From contig NC_085073.1 of assembly GCF_963662255.1 (NCBI RefSeq), positions 2,294,001 through 2,358,000 of the forward strand: a stretch of DNA of 64,000 nt, given 5' to 3'. Each line of letters starts with the position of its first letter. Within the stretch, counting starts at the first letter, position 1. The notes below the pieces were generated by a model, which worked only from the letters and a program-made list of their open reading frames with translations, ran no database searches and had not been told where the DNA came from. The position numbers were made by a program, and so were the translations under genes. Below are positions 49,101 through 57,624 of the stretch, in pieces. Origin of the DNA: Cinclus cinclus. Its lineage: Eukaryota > Chordata > Aves > Passeriformes > Cinclidae.

Positions 49101-52100
49101 TGACATCTCCTTCTGCCCCAGATCACACGGATGGAGTATGTCCACACCAAAAGCCTGATCTACAGAGACGTCAAGCCAGAGAACTTCCTGGTGGGGCGGC
49201 CGGGCAGCAAGCGGCAGCACACCATCCACATCATCGATTTTGGCCTGGCCAAAGAGTACATTGACCCCGAGACCAAAAAACACATCCCATACCGAGAGCA
49301 CAAGAGCCTGACAGGGACAGCGCGTTACATGAGCATCAACACCCACCTGGGGAAAGGTATGTGGGCACAGGCAGCCAGCCCTGCCTCCTGGCTAAAAGGA
49401 GGGACTGCAGGGCAGGGGTGCCAGAGGTGGGGCTGGGGACAAGCTGCCTCTCCTGCTCTTCAGGTTGCTGGCAGGATACATGGGGTGCTGTAGGATCTGG
49501 GGGGGAGGGACAGGGACAGTGGCTGTAGTGGGAACTGACCCATGTCTCTTTTTCTCCATGCAGAACAAAGCCGCAGGGATGACCTGGAAGCGTTAGGGCA
49601 CATGTTCATGTACTTCCTCCGTGGGAGCCTTCCTTGGCAAGGCCTCAAGGTAACTGCCAGCTCCTGCTGCCCCTGAGCATGATTTCCTGTGGGTCTGGCT
49701 CTGCCGTAGCATGGGGAGGAGGAAGGTTTGGCCCCTGGGGTGTTGGATGGTTGGCACCCCACCAGCTCTGAGCAGCTGCAGGTCTCCCTGTGTCCTCCCA
49801 CCTGCTTTCACGGTGGCTGTCCTGCAAACCCTGGGGTTTGTCCTCCAGACCTGCCCAGGGAGGGAGTTACTTGGGAAAAGGGGTCCAAGAAATGATACAT
49901 CGTGTGACAGTACCCAGTGCTTTCCCCTGCCTGGGGCAGTGCCTGGCCCCTGTGCTGACCCCCCTTGTCCCTGCCAGGCTGACACACTGAAGGAGAGGTA
50001 CCAGAAGATTGGTGACACCAAAAGAGCCACCCCAGTGGAGGTGCTCTGTGAAAACTTCCCAGGTGAGAGCACTGCCCAGCCCAGTCCCGAGCCCTGAGCC
50101 CCCTGTCCCCTGTCCCCCTGAGCCCCCGTGTCCCCGCAGAGGAGATGGCCACGTACCTGCGCTACGTGCGGCGCCTGGATTTCTTCGAGAAGCCCGACTA
50201 TGACTACCTGAGGAAGCTCTTCACAGACTTGTTCGAGAGGAACGGTTACGTGTTCGACTACGAATATGACTGGGCAGGGAAACCTCTGGTGAGTGCACGT
50301 GGGCTGGGGGCAGAGGGTGAGGCACCCCAGGGAGCAGGGCCACTGGGGTCTGGGTGTGGCTCTCAGCCATCCCTGCCACACACTGTGTCCAGGGGATCAG
50401 CTCCACCCTCTTCACCAGTCACCAGCTCCAGGGCTTTGACATGGGAATTTGAGGCTCCTGGAGCCAAGGGCAGCCCGGCAGCCAAGCTGGCACCTCACTT
50501 CATGCCGTGGGCACATTCCTTGGGCTTGCTGCTGCCCGATAAGAAGCGTGGCACTGCTGGGGCGGGGGTAGGGGCAGTGATCAGGCCCCGGTTCTTGGGG
50601 GTTTTGCACGTTTGGCCAGAGGTTGGATCTGGTTGCGCAGTGTTGGGAGGCCTCTGTGTCAGTCAAAGGATTGACATTGTCCTTTGTGTCCCCAGCCCAC
50701 CCCCATTGGCACGATGCACAGCGAGGTGCAGGTGCAGCCCCCGAACAGAGACAAAGCACAGCCACACACCAAACACCAGGTGAGCAACGGCATGGCCTGG
50801 CTGGGGCACGGGGCCACAGGCATGGGCAAAGCTCGGGCTGCAGCTCCAGGGACATGGAGCCCAGCAGGGATGGTGACAGGGACTGACTGGAACATCATTT
50901 TCACTCAGTGCTGTCTGTGGAAAGATATCCCTTCCACAGCTCTGGGCCTGTGGCTCGCCAGAGCCCCAGGGCAGTGTCTCTGTGGCCTGGCAGAAGAGGG
51001 AGGAAGCACTGTGGAGGCTGTAGCATGACTGGGGGGTGCCAGACCTGGACATCAGCTGATGAGGGTGCAGGGTCCAGCCTGGAGTGTGGGGGAAGGCTTG
51101 GGGTGCAGGCTGAGCCACCTCTGCTAACGACAGTGTCCCCATGGGGAGACTCGGCTGCTCTGCTTGTGATGCCCTTCCATTGATGGGACAGTGACATCGA
51201 TGGGACAAGGGAGGGCAGGATTGGTAGGTCAGCTTGGCAGCATTTTGCCCCATGTTGGGGCTGCCTTTGTTCTGGGAATGTGCAGGGCACAGGGAACCAA
51301 GCCTGGGGCAGGGATCGGGCAGAGCTGTGTGGGAAAGGGACCAGGCTGCTCAGAACTGCTCCAGTGCTGTGGCCTGTGCTGCCCTGGTGCAGGACACATG
51401 TCTCTGGCACTGCTGCCACCGAGAGCAAATCTCATGTTTCCCAGCAGTCCTGTACAAACCCTCATCCTCCCAAACCTCCCTGGGGGCAGAGCATCTGCAA
51501 AGGGGCTGGAGCCAGGGGTGCAGCTCCCAGTCCTCCCCAGGCTGCTCCTGCCCAGCACAGGGAGCCTGGCATAGCCCTGGCTCTCACTGGCCACACTTCC
51601 TTAGGGAGAGGGAAACGTCTTCAAATCGCCTCTGGCTCGTTTGTGGGAACTCGTTCCCAGTAAGGTCTGCTCTCTGCCCCCAGCAGGGGATATGCCAAGT
51701 TGGATATCCCTTCCTCAGAGTGGGGGGAAAAGCAAAGCACAAAGCTCCCAGAGCATGGGAGCAGGGTCCAGCCTGGGGACACAAAGTGTCCCCCAGCTGT
51801 GGGGCCATGCCGTGCTCACCAGGGGAGGGTTTGGCTGTGGGGCAGCTGAGCCCTGGAGGAGTGAGCACCCGGCTGGTGCCACACAGGCCCCGCCAAGCGC
51901 TGCGTCGTCCTGGGGATACGGCGTCACCTGGGCCTGGCTGTGGCTCCCAAACACGGCCACCAGCCCTGCTGGAGCTCGCCCTGCTCCATGGGGTGGCCCT
52001 GTGTGAGGCTGGCCGTGGGGGATGTGTGTGGAGGTGGCAGGAGGACACAGACCCCCACTGTCATCACAGGGACCGCTCTGGGAGCTGCCGGGACGGTGCT

Positions 52101-54544
52101 GCACAGGTGCCCTCTGCAATCACCAACTTGAGCTGCTCCGCTCATATTTTTGCTTTTGCATGTCTTATTTTCTCAACTCCCTTTGCCACTTTTCCTGCCC
52201 CTTCCCTCCACTTCTCCCTTCTCTTCCCCATTCTCCCTTTTTTCTTTTGTTTCTTTTCATTCTGTTCCTCCTGCCTGTCGCGAGCAGCCGCCCGAGGGGA
52301 CGGAGTTGTGGGATCCTCAGGCCGGTGGGCAGCCTGCCGAGGAGCCTTTGGGAGCTCACCTGGCAGCCGGCAGGCTCGGGGGGTCCGTCCAGGTACATGA
52401 AACCACGCGCCAGGGGGCAGGGGCGGGCGCGGGAGGGAGCGGAGCCACCCTGGGCCTCGTGGCCACCCGCGGAGCCGGGATCAGCCCCGCTCCCCCGCCC
52501 CGGGGCCACACATCCTGGGGTCCTGCCCCAGCTGCAGCACATGCTGCCTGTCCCTGATGCTCACAGCTCGCAGATGAGGCTGGTGCTGCTTCCCAGGGGC
52601 TGCTGGGCTCCCTTGGCGCTGCCAGGGGAAAAAAGAGGGCATTTGGGGATGGATGGATGGATGGATGGATGGATGGATGGATGCCATGCTGCAGCACAGC
52701 AGCTGGGTAGGCATCGCTCTGCCCCCAGTGCCGCTCGTCTGAGCAGAGACTTCCCTGTGCCTCCTTGACTGGAGCCTGGGCTCCAAGCTCTGCTTCTCCT
52801 CCCTTCCCAGGCACTCCTTGGCCATGTCCCCCTACCGTGATCCTGCCTCGGTCCTGTGCTGGCACCGTCAGCCCCACGCTTGCTGCTGCTCGGCCCTGCC
52901 TTGGTCTGGGGGTTCATCCCGTGTGGATGGTGGGACAGCCAGGCTGGGTGCCCCCGGCCGGGCCTGCGCTGCTTCCTCCGTCTCTGCTTCCGTCCCCGCC
53001 GCTCTTGCTCGTTCCTGCTGCTCCACGGTGACTCTGCTGGTGCTTGGCCCAGGCTTGGGCACAGCTCCCGCTGTTGCCATCACGGGGCCAGGCACTCCAT
53101 GGTGCCAGGCAGGCCACGGGGCCAGGCACTCCAAGGGCCAAGCTCATGCTCTGCCTCGCTCCTCCTGTCCTTCATCCCTTTCCTCCTGCTCTGCAAACCC
53201 TCCTGCCGTGCTCCGCCTGCACTCAGCACTGTGGGGGTGACGTGCAGGGGTCTCTGTGCTGGTGCCAGGGGCTGGAGCCTGACGTGGCCCTGCTGGCTGG
53301 GCACTGCTGTCGGGTGGCAGCTCCTTGGAGGGGCTGGGAAAGGCCAAGGCTCCCTCGCTGGGGCTGGGTAGCTTGGAGAGTGTTTGGCCTGTGCATTCCC
53401 AGGGAGGTCCTGGCTTTGCCTGTGGGCAGCAGGCACAGGATGTGTTCGGGCACCTCCCAGTTGCCTTGGTGGCTTGGATCTCCTCCTGGCCCTGGCACTG
53501 TGGCTGACCCTGCTGCCATGGTGAGCGGGCAAGAGACTTAGGGATGCCTGAGCCTGCAGCGTGGGCACTAGGCTGAGTGTTGGTGCTGGGAAGCAGAAGT
53601 CATGTCCAGATGCTCAGCTGTGGGAAGGGCTCCTCGGAACTGTCAACTGTCCCAGGCCCTGTCTCCCACCCACACTGGAGCCGGCTGCCAGCAAGCCCCT
53701 CTCCTGGTGCAGGGCCTTCCAGGAGCTGGGATCCTTGCAGAGGCATTGGCTAAGGGGCTCAGGCCGCTCTGTGTGATGGGGCTCTTGGGGAGAGCTCAGC
53801 ACTGAGGCTGAACACCGTGGTCTGGGCGAGGGCACCATCCTGCCACCAAGGGTACCTCGGTGCTCCCAGGCAAAGCTGGGTGGTCCCCTGGATGGCTTCT
53901 GTGCCCTGCAGGGAGGGGAAGGGCTGCAGGCCCCCGGGATGTCCCCACTGACACTAGTCTTTCCCCAGGTGATGAGCTCCACCAACGGAGAGCTGAACAC
54001 AGATGACCCGACGGCAGGACATTCGAACGCCCCCATCACAGCCCCCACCGAGGTGGAGGTGACAGACGATACAAAGTAAGGGCCCAGCCCTGCTGCCCCC
54101 TCGCCAGTGCTGGGCTGGAGGAGGGGTCAGCTGCTGGCCTGACATGTCTTGTCCTGTGCCCCCCGGGCAGTAACAGCCCAGCTGTCCCCTGGCACCCTGT
54201 GAGGGGGGTCCCTGCAGGGCCACCACCAGCCCAGCCCTTCCCACCGCCCTTGCACAGAGGGGCATGGATGGATCTGGGACTGCTCCTTCTCTGGAGTCCC
54301 TGCCTGGCCCTGGCTCTGGCCACGTGGCCGGCCTTGTGTGCCATGGTCAGTGTCACTGCCCTGGTCGGTACCGTTTGCTGTGGCAGGGGGCACTTGGTGG
54401 AGCAGCTCTGCCCACATGGGGCTCACCAAAGCACCGAGAGGTTTCTGTCCTCCCTGGCCCCGGCGCTGATGCGTTCCCTCTGTCCCCAGGTGCTGCTGTT
54501 TCTTCAAGAGAAGGAAGAGGAAAACCACCAAGCGTCGCAAGTGA
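39978..54544 (+). CDS. CSNK1G2: CSNK1G2, casein kinase 1 gamma 2 (complete coding region, 11 constitutive exons)
   Basis: Joined exons 39978-40164, 47519-47559, 48091-48160, 48547-48695, 49122-49356, 49564-49649, 49978-50062, 50140-50288, 50696-50779, 53969-54075 and 54490-54544 give 1,248 nt, or 415 residues, the length I recall for human CSNK1G2. It is a membrane-associated Ser/Thr kinase; CK1-gamma phosphorylates LRP6 in Wnt signalling and also acts in membrane trafficking. Visible features: a glycine-rich N-terminus; glycine loop GCGNFG (53-58); ATP-binding Lys75 in EYVAIKL; catalytic loop YRDVKPEN with Asp165; DFG at 188-190; the CK1-type substrate-loop [12 protein letters not shown]; and a C-terminal CCCFF with Cys399-401 followed by a polybasic stretch, the palmitoylation anchor typical of CK1-gamma. 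The start MDFDK-GGKGE matches the family, and an in-frame TAA at 39870 closes the frame upstream. CSNK1G2 rather than G1/G3 is favoured by the TPIGT segment and the SCAMP4/BTBD2 synteny. An extra cassette at 52288-52392 would extend it to 450 residues. Confidence 0.96.
40165..47518 (+). other. CSNK1G2: CSNK1G2 intron 2
   Basis: A 7.35 kb intron with GTGAGA donor and CCCTGCAG acceptor. It contains one sense CR1 (44526-44987) and a block at 46140-46470 rich in candidate transcription-factor motifs. No coding exon was recognised; the long open frames at 42571-43323 have no recognisable content. Confidence 0.8.
44526..44987 (+). mobile_element. CR1 LINE, about 460 bp with 3' end
   Basis: Sense CR1: GGGGCTCAGCCTGGAGAAAA, GGAGGCTCAGGGGGGCCC, TTTAGATTGGATATTGGGAA, GGCACAGGCTGCCCAGGGTA, CCACCCCTGGAAGCCTTCAA, and a terminal TTCTGTGATTCCACGGTTCT. 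It is 5'-truncated and at least 450 bp long. Confidence 0.92.
47519..47559 (+). CDS. CSNK1G2: CSNK1G2 coding exon 2 (ATP-binding lysine)
   Basis: A micro-exon of 41 nt between CCCTGCAG and GTGAGT. It encodes [13 protein letters not shown], including Lys75. Phase 1 in, phase 0 out. Confidence 0.94.
48091..48160 (+). CDS. CSNK1G2: CSNK1G2 coding exon 3
   Basis: A 70-nt exon between TGCCAAG and GTATGG. It encodes [20 protein letters not shown] then GNA, containing the CK1-gamma signature after the VAIK strand and the alpha-C helix. Human has SAT at the GNA position, as I recall. Confidence 0.94.
48547..48695 (+). CDS. CSNK1G2: CSNK1G2 coding exon 4 (hinge region)
   Basis: A 149-nt exon between CTTGCAG and GTGAGT. 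It encodes [20 protein letters not shown], then [18 protein letters not shown] and [12 protein letters not shown]: the end of the N-lobe, the hinge (LELLG) and the first C-lobe helices. Confidence 0.96.
49122..49356 (+). CDS. CSNK1G2: CSNK1G2 coding exon 5 (catalytic loop, DFG, activation segment)
   Basis: A 235-nt exon between TGCCCCAG and GTATGT. It encodes [20 protein letters not shown] with catalytic Asp165, [14 protein letters not shown] with DFG Asp188, and [20 protein letters not shown]. All catalytic residues are intact. Confidence 0.97.
49564..49649 (+). CDS. CSNK1G2: CSNK1G2 coding exon 6
   Basis: An 86-nt exon between CATGCAG and GTAACT encoding [18 protein letters not shown] then [11 protein letters not shown], the C-lobe helix region after the activation segment. 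Confidence 0.96.
49978..50062 (+). CDS. CSNK1G2: CSNK1G2 coding exon 7
   Basis: An 85-nt exon between CTGCCAG and GTGAGA encoding [20 protein letters not shown] then EVLCENFP, a CK1-gamma hallmark segment. Confidence 0.96.
50140..50288 (+). CDS. CSNK1G2: CSNK1G2 coding exon 8 (end of kinase domain)
   Basis: A 149-nt exon between CCCCGCAG and GTGAGT encoding [38 protein letters not shown] and [12 protein letters not shown], which closes the kinase domain. Confidence 0.96.
50696..50779 (+). CDS. CSNK1G2: CSNK1G2 coding exon 9 (variable linker)
   Basis: An 84-nt phase 0/0 exon between TCCCCAG and GTGAGC. It encodes [14 protein letters not shown] then [14 protein letters not shown]. The ends match the human exon, but the middle is diverged from the human linker as I recall it, as expected for a disordered segment. 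Confidence 0.9.
50780..52287 (+). other. CSNK1G2: CSNK1G2 intron before the cassette exon
   Basis: A 1.5 kb GC-rich intron that ends in a very long pyrimidine-rich tract (about 52146-52281) and a GAGCAG acceptor. No repeat was recognised. A long open frame (51234-52400) crosses it but has no recognisable content apart from overlap with the cassette in another frame. Confidence 0.75.
52288..52392 (+). CDS. CSNK1G2: CSNK1G2 candidate alternative cassette exon (35 codons)
   Basis: A 105-nt segment bounded by GAGCAG (acceptor) and GTACAT (donor after CAG), open throughout and phase 0 at both ends, so it can be included or skipped without changing frame. It encodes [19 protein letters not shown] then [16 protein letters not shown]. 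This resembles the alternative exon of CSNK1G1/CSNK1G3 at the same place, which I remember as containing WDSQQ and RAHLAADRHGGSVQ just before [13 protein letters not shown]. The next exon here starts [13 protein letters not shown]. Known human CSNK1G2 joins the flanking exons directly, so this is probably an ancestral cassette kept in this lineage. Expression is not shown by sequence alone. Confidence 0.75.
52393..53968 (+). other. CSNK1G2: CSNK1G2 intron after the cassette exon
   Basis: A 1.6 kb intron with GTACAT (cassette) donor and TTCCCCAG acceptor. It holds a (GGAT)9 microsatellite at 52647-52682. Otherwise it is GC-rich unique-looking sequence with nothing recognised. Confidence 0.75.
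52647..52682. repeat. (GGAT)n microsatellite, 9 units
   Basis: Nine uninterrupted GGAT units in a CSNK1G2 intron. Confidence 0.96.
53969..54075 (+). CDS. CSNK1G2: CSNK1G2 coding exon (STNGELN tail segment)
   Basis: A 107-nt exon between TTCCCCAG and GTAAGG. It encodes [18 protein letters not shown], then [17 protein letters not shown] and two bases of a Lys codon. This segment is conserved in all CK1-gamma paralogues. Confidence 0.95.
54490..54544 (+). CDS. CSNK1G2: CSNK1G2 last coding exon (palmitoylated polybasic C-terminus)
   Basis: The acceptor TGTCCCCAG ends at 54489 and the stop TGA is at 54542-54544. It encodes [18 protein letters not shown]. The triple Cys is the CK1-gamma membrane anchor. 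The last six residues (TTKRRK) differ from SLQRHK or TIQRHK, which I remember for the mammalian paralogues, making the tail more basic. Confidence 0.95.
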
Positions 54545-55098
54545 GCTGCCGGGGCCGGGCGGAGCGGCGAGCGATGGCTCCTCTCCCTCTGGCCGTGGCT
54601 GCCTCTTGACCCGCGGAGCCTCGGCCCCTCGGGCCGGACGGGGACGGGGGGGCCGGGCCGGACGGGCTCCCCCAGCGCCCCACGCGCAGTGGGGAGCGGG
54701 GCCTCCCCAAACTGCTTGTCCTTTCCTCCGCCACTCGTGGCCGTTTACTCGAACCAAGCCCAACTTCGCTGAAGTTCCTGCGTCCGTCAAACAGAAAAAG
54801 AGAAGAGAAAAACCCACGGCGTCACTTGCTTTGAGTTTATATCCAGTCTGAAATGGGGATCAACTACAGACTCTGACCCGTCGCTGTCAGAAGAAGACGA
54901 AGACAATTTCAAGAGCAGTGGGCTAAGGAGGAATATTTTTTTTTTCTGTTGCTTCTTTGTCTCTTAAGTTAATTTAAAGTGAGTCTCGGTGCAGAGTGCT
55001 GAGTCGTCAGTCTTTGACCGTCATCTTCAGTGTTACCGAATTCTGCTCTTCCTTCCGGCCCCGCCCCGCGTCCCCGCCGGGTCCCCCTCGCTCAGGCC

Positions 55099-55134
55099 GT
55101 CGGTGACAAAGTTGGTGACAGACTTGGTGACAGA
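55099..55134. repeat. 12-bp tandem repeat, three units, in CSNK1G2 3' UTR
   Basis: GTCGGTGACAAA, GTTGGTGACAGA and CTTGGTGACAGA in succession, followed by a partial fourth unit GTTGGG. Confidence 0.88.
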
Positions 55135-56471
55135 GTTGGGCTCCGCTCCGGCCCCGCTCGGGCGGAGAGAGCCGGGGCCGTGCGGGGCGGGGAGAGGAAA
55201 CGCGTTTACAGTTCATTTACGATGCACTTTTGCGAGCAATACAGGCGCCGTCCGGTCCCGCCTAGAGCAGGTCCGAGACTCCCAGGGGTGGGGGACGCAG
55301 GGACAGGGACGGCCGAGACCAAAGGGACCCATGAATGGCGGTGGCGAAGCAGGGAGGGGAAGCAAAGCAGCCTCGTCTCTGGTGCTGCCGTGGCTTGGGG
55401 CTGGATGTTTCCACAACAGCTGGAGGTGTGGGCAGGGCGTGATCGGCCTCTTGCTTTTACAGCCTGAGCCTCCCGAGTCCCCGCGGCTGCTCCCGGGGGG
55501 CCGGGGCTGCGGGTGGTGAAGGGCGCCCGGGTGGAGGGGCAGTGCCAGCGTGGAATCCGCTACCATGGCATCCCCCAGCTGTGGGATCGTCCCGGCCTGC
55601 TCCTGGGGCTGGGGGAAATGGATGTTTTGGAATTGACACACGGACACCCCCCGCACCCCCGTGTTCTTCGCCACCCCCAGGGCACTGCAGCTCCCCACTT
55701 GACTGACCCCGTGCGCTGTCGTGTGTATTGATCGTGACACTTTGGGGGGGGGACACACACTTATCTTTACCAAAACCCTGTTGTTCTGCCCCAGAGAAGG
55801 GGCTGATGCTGTGCTGGGAGGGGGGGCGGGGGAGGGATGGGACCATCTGTGGCTGCTTTGAAACATTTGTCCAAACTGACCATCTCGGGGAGGAGGCTGG
55901 AGACCCCGGATTGTGGAGGGGCTGGGGGGGGCATGGGGTCTGCCATGGGGCCATGCCCTCCCCAGGGCCCCTCTTCATCCTAATTACGGGATTGACCTCG
56001 GCTTCGGCTTTGTCCGGGCTGCAGCAGCCAGGGCAGCCCCGGCTGCTGCTGCGTCCCTGGCCACGGCGGGAAGGGGACGTGTAACGTTTGACCTCGTGTC
56101 CCCAGCGAGGCGAACAAACGAATTTTTAAAATCGCCTTAAAATTTTCACTGGAAGTGGTCCCTTGTCAGCGCATCGGCTCAGAGCAGCCCCGGCAGAGGC
56201 CGAAGAGGAGCCGCGGAGGGGAAAGGGAAAGCGGCCACGGGAGTGTGTCCGGAGTGCCCGGCTCTGTCCGCACACCCCCGGCCGCCGGGGCCGTGGCCCG
56301 AGCCCGGGACTCTCTGTCCTTCCAGCGAGGAGTCCAAATACTGCGATTGTACGTGAGAGCGTTTGTTCCATTGCGAGTTTAGTTACTGCTTTAAAACCAA
56401 GTGTACAGAAATGGCATTTCAATTTCTCTGATGCTTCCTGGAAGCCATAGAATTTAGGGGCTTTTTTTTTT

Positions 56472-56494
56472 AATAAAAACGAAAAAATAATAAA
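56472..56494 (+). terminator. CSNK1G2: CSNK1G2 poly(A) signals (two AATAAA)
   Basis: AATAAA at 56472-56477 and again at 56489-56494, followed at about 56520-56545 by a TG-rich downstream element (TTCTGTGCTTCACTGTGTAG). This is the only strong poly(A) site I see after the CSNK1G2 stop. Confidence 0.85.
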
Positions 56495-56510
56495 AAAAAA
56501 ATCTTTAAAA

Positions 56511-57624
56511 CCCAACACATTCTTCTGTGCTTCACTGTGTAGCTCCCAAAGGTGAGGACATTGACCAGACACGCTCTTGTTGTTGGAGGCTCCCTCAGCA
56601 GTGGGTGGAAGCAGCTCCAGCCCCTCGCAGGGGCTCCCTGGCCAGCAACCTTTCCTGGAGCAGCAGCAGGAAAATCTCGGGGGGGTAGGTGAAGGAGACC
56701 GCAGCAAAGCCGATGGCTCTGGGCAGCCCTCCCCAGGCTCCCGGCTGATGCTCCTGCAAAGCCCGTGAGTGAAGAAGGTGGTGGTGCAGGAGGGCAAGTC
56801 CCAGCTGAGCCAAGTGCTCCAGCAGGGGTTGGAATGAGGGTACAGACTGGAACCACAGCCCAAAGCCGGGTACAGGAGCTGGGGGAGTCCTTGGCATCAT
56901 GGCTGAAGAGGAAAAAGGCCAGGACATTGTGCTGAGCCCAGCAGGATCCAGCCGAGGCCCCAGGACTGTGCACCTCGCTGAGCACAGTGCAGGCAGGGTG
57001 AGAGCCAGGCTGGGCTGCGCTGCCCCAGCTCCCGGCACTGCTGGGCCCCGAGGCTGAGCTCCAGCACGGGCTGGATGGAGCACAGGGAACCAGTCCCTGG
57101 CCCAGGGGCTCACGTTCACCGTGGCCCCACTGCTCCCTCTGGGCAAAGGGCAGGGCCCTGGTGGCCCCACGGTGCTGAGTGACAGTGGGAGCTGTGCTGG
57201 GCACAGCTGCTGGGCGGGGCAGAGCCCAGCCTGCAGTCCCTGCTCCAGCAGCCCCTGCTCTCTGTGCTGGGAATCACAAGCCGGAGGATCTGCCTTTCCC
57301 CCCCAAGGCCCCTGCAAAGGCTGAGGCAGCTTTTAGTCCATTTAGTTGTCAAAAATCTCCAATTTGGGTTCAAGAAGTTCAGTCATAAAATGATAGGACC
57401 CAGACCAGAGTGTGCCCACCCTGTGCCATCCTGCTGCCCTCCTATCACTACCTCATACCCTGAGCATCTGCACTCCCCAGCAGTGATTGCTGGGCTTCAG
57501 GATTTCCAAGGATCCAACTCATCCCACACCCCACAGATAGGGGAGGTGGGCCAGGAGCCAGCTTGGCCCACATTTCCTCTCCCCCACTCCAGTAGCCATC
57601 ATTCTCCCATCACAAAGAAACTTC
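56511..57624. other. Intergenic gap between convergent CSNK1G2 and BTBD2
   Basis: About 1.1 kb between the two convergent poly(A) sites. It is GC-rich, with overlapping open frames on the minus strand (56470-57317) that I do not recognise and that have no convincing gene structure. No repeat was recognised. Confidence 0.65.

Larger units (their letters stand above)
54545..56510 (+). other. CSNK1G2: CSNK1G2 3' UTR (inferred)
   Basis: Non-coding sequence from the stop codon to the paired AATAAA signals. The first part is GC-rich and CpG-rich, with a T-rich stretch at 54933-54955 and a 12-bp repeat (55099-55134). The last 200 bp turn AT-rich. No interspersed repeat was recognised. Confidence 0.7.

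Noticed and set aside
51234..52400. 388-codon plus-strand open frame in a CSNK1G2 intron
   Set aside because: No recognisable domain. It overlaps the cassette exon in a different frame and has the amino-acid mix of a chance GC-rich frame.
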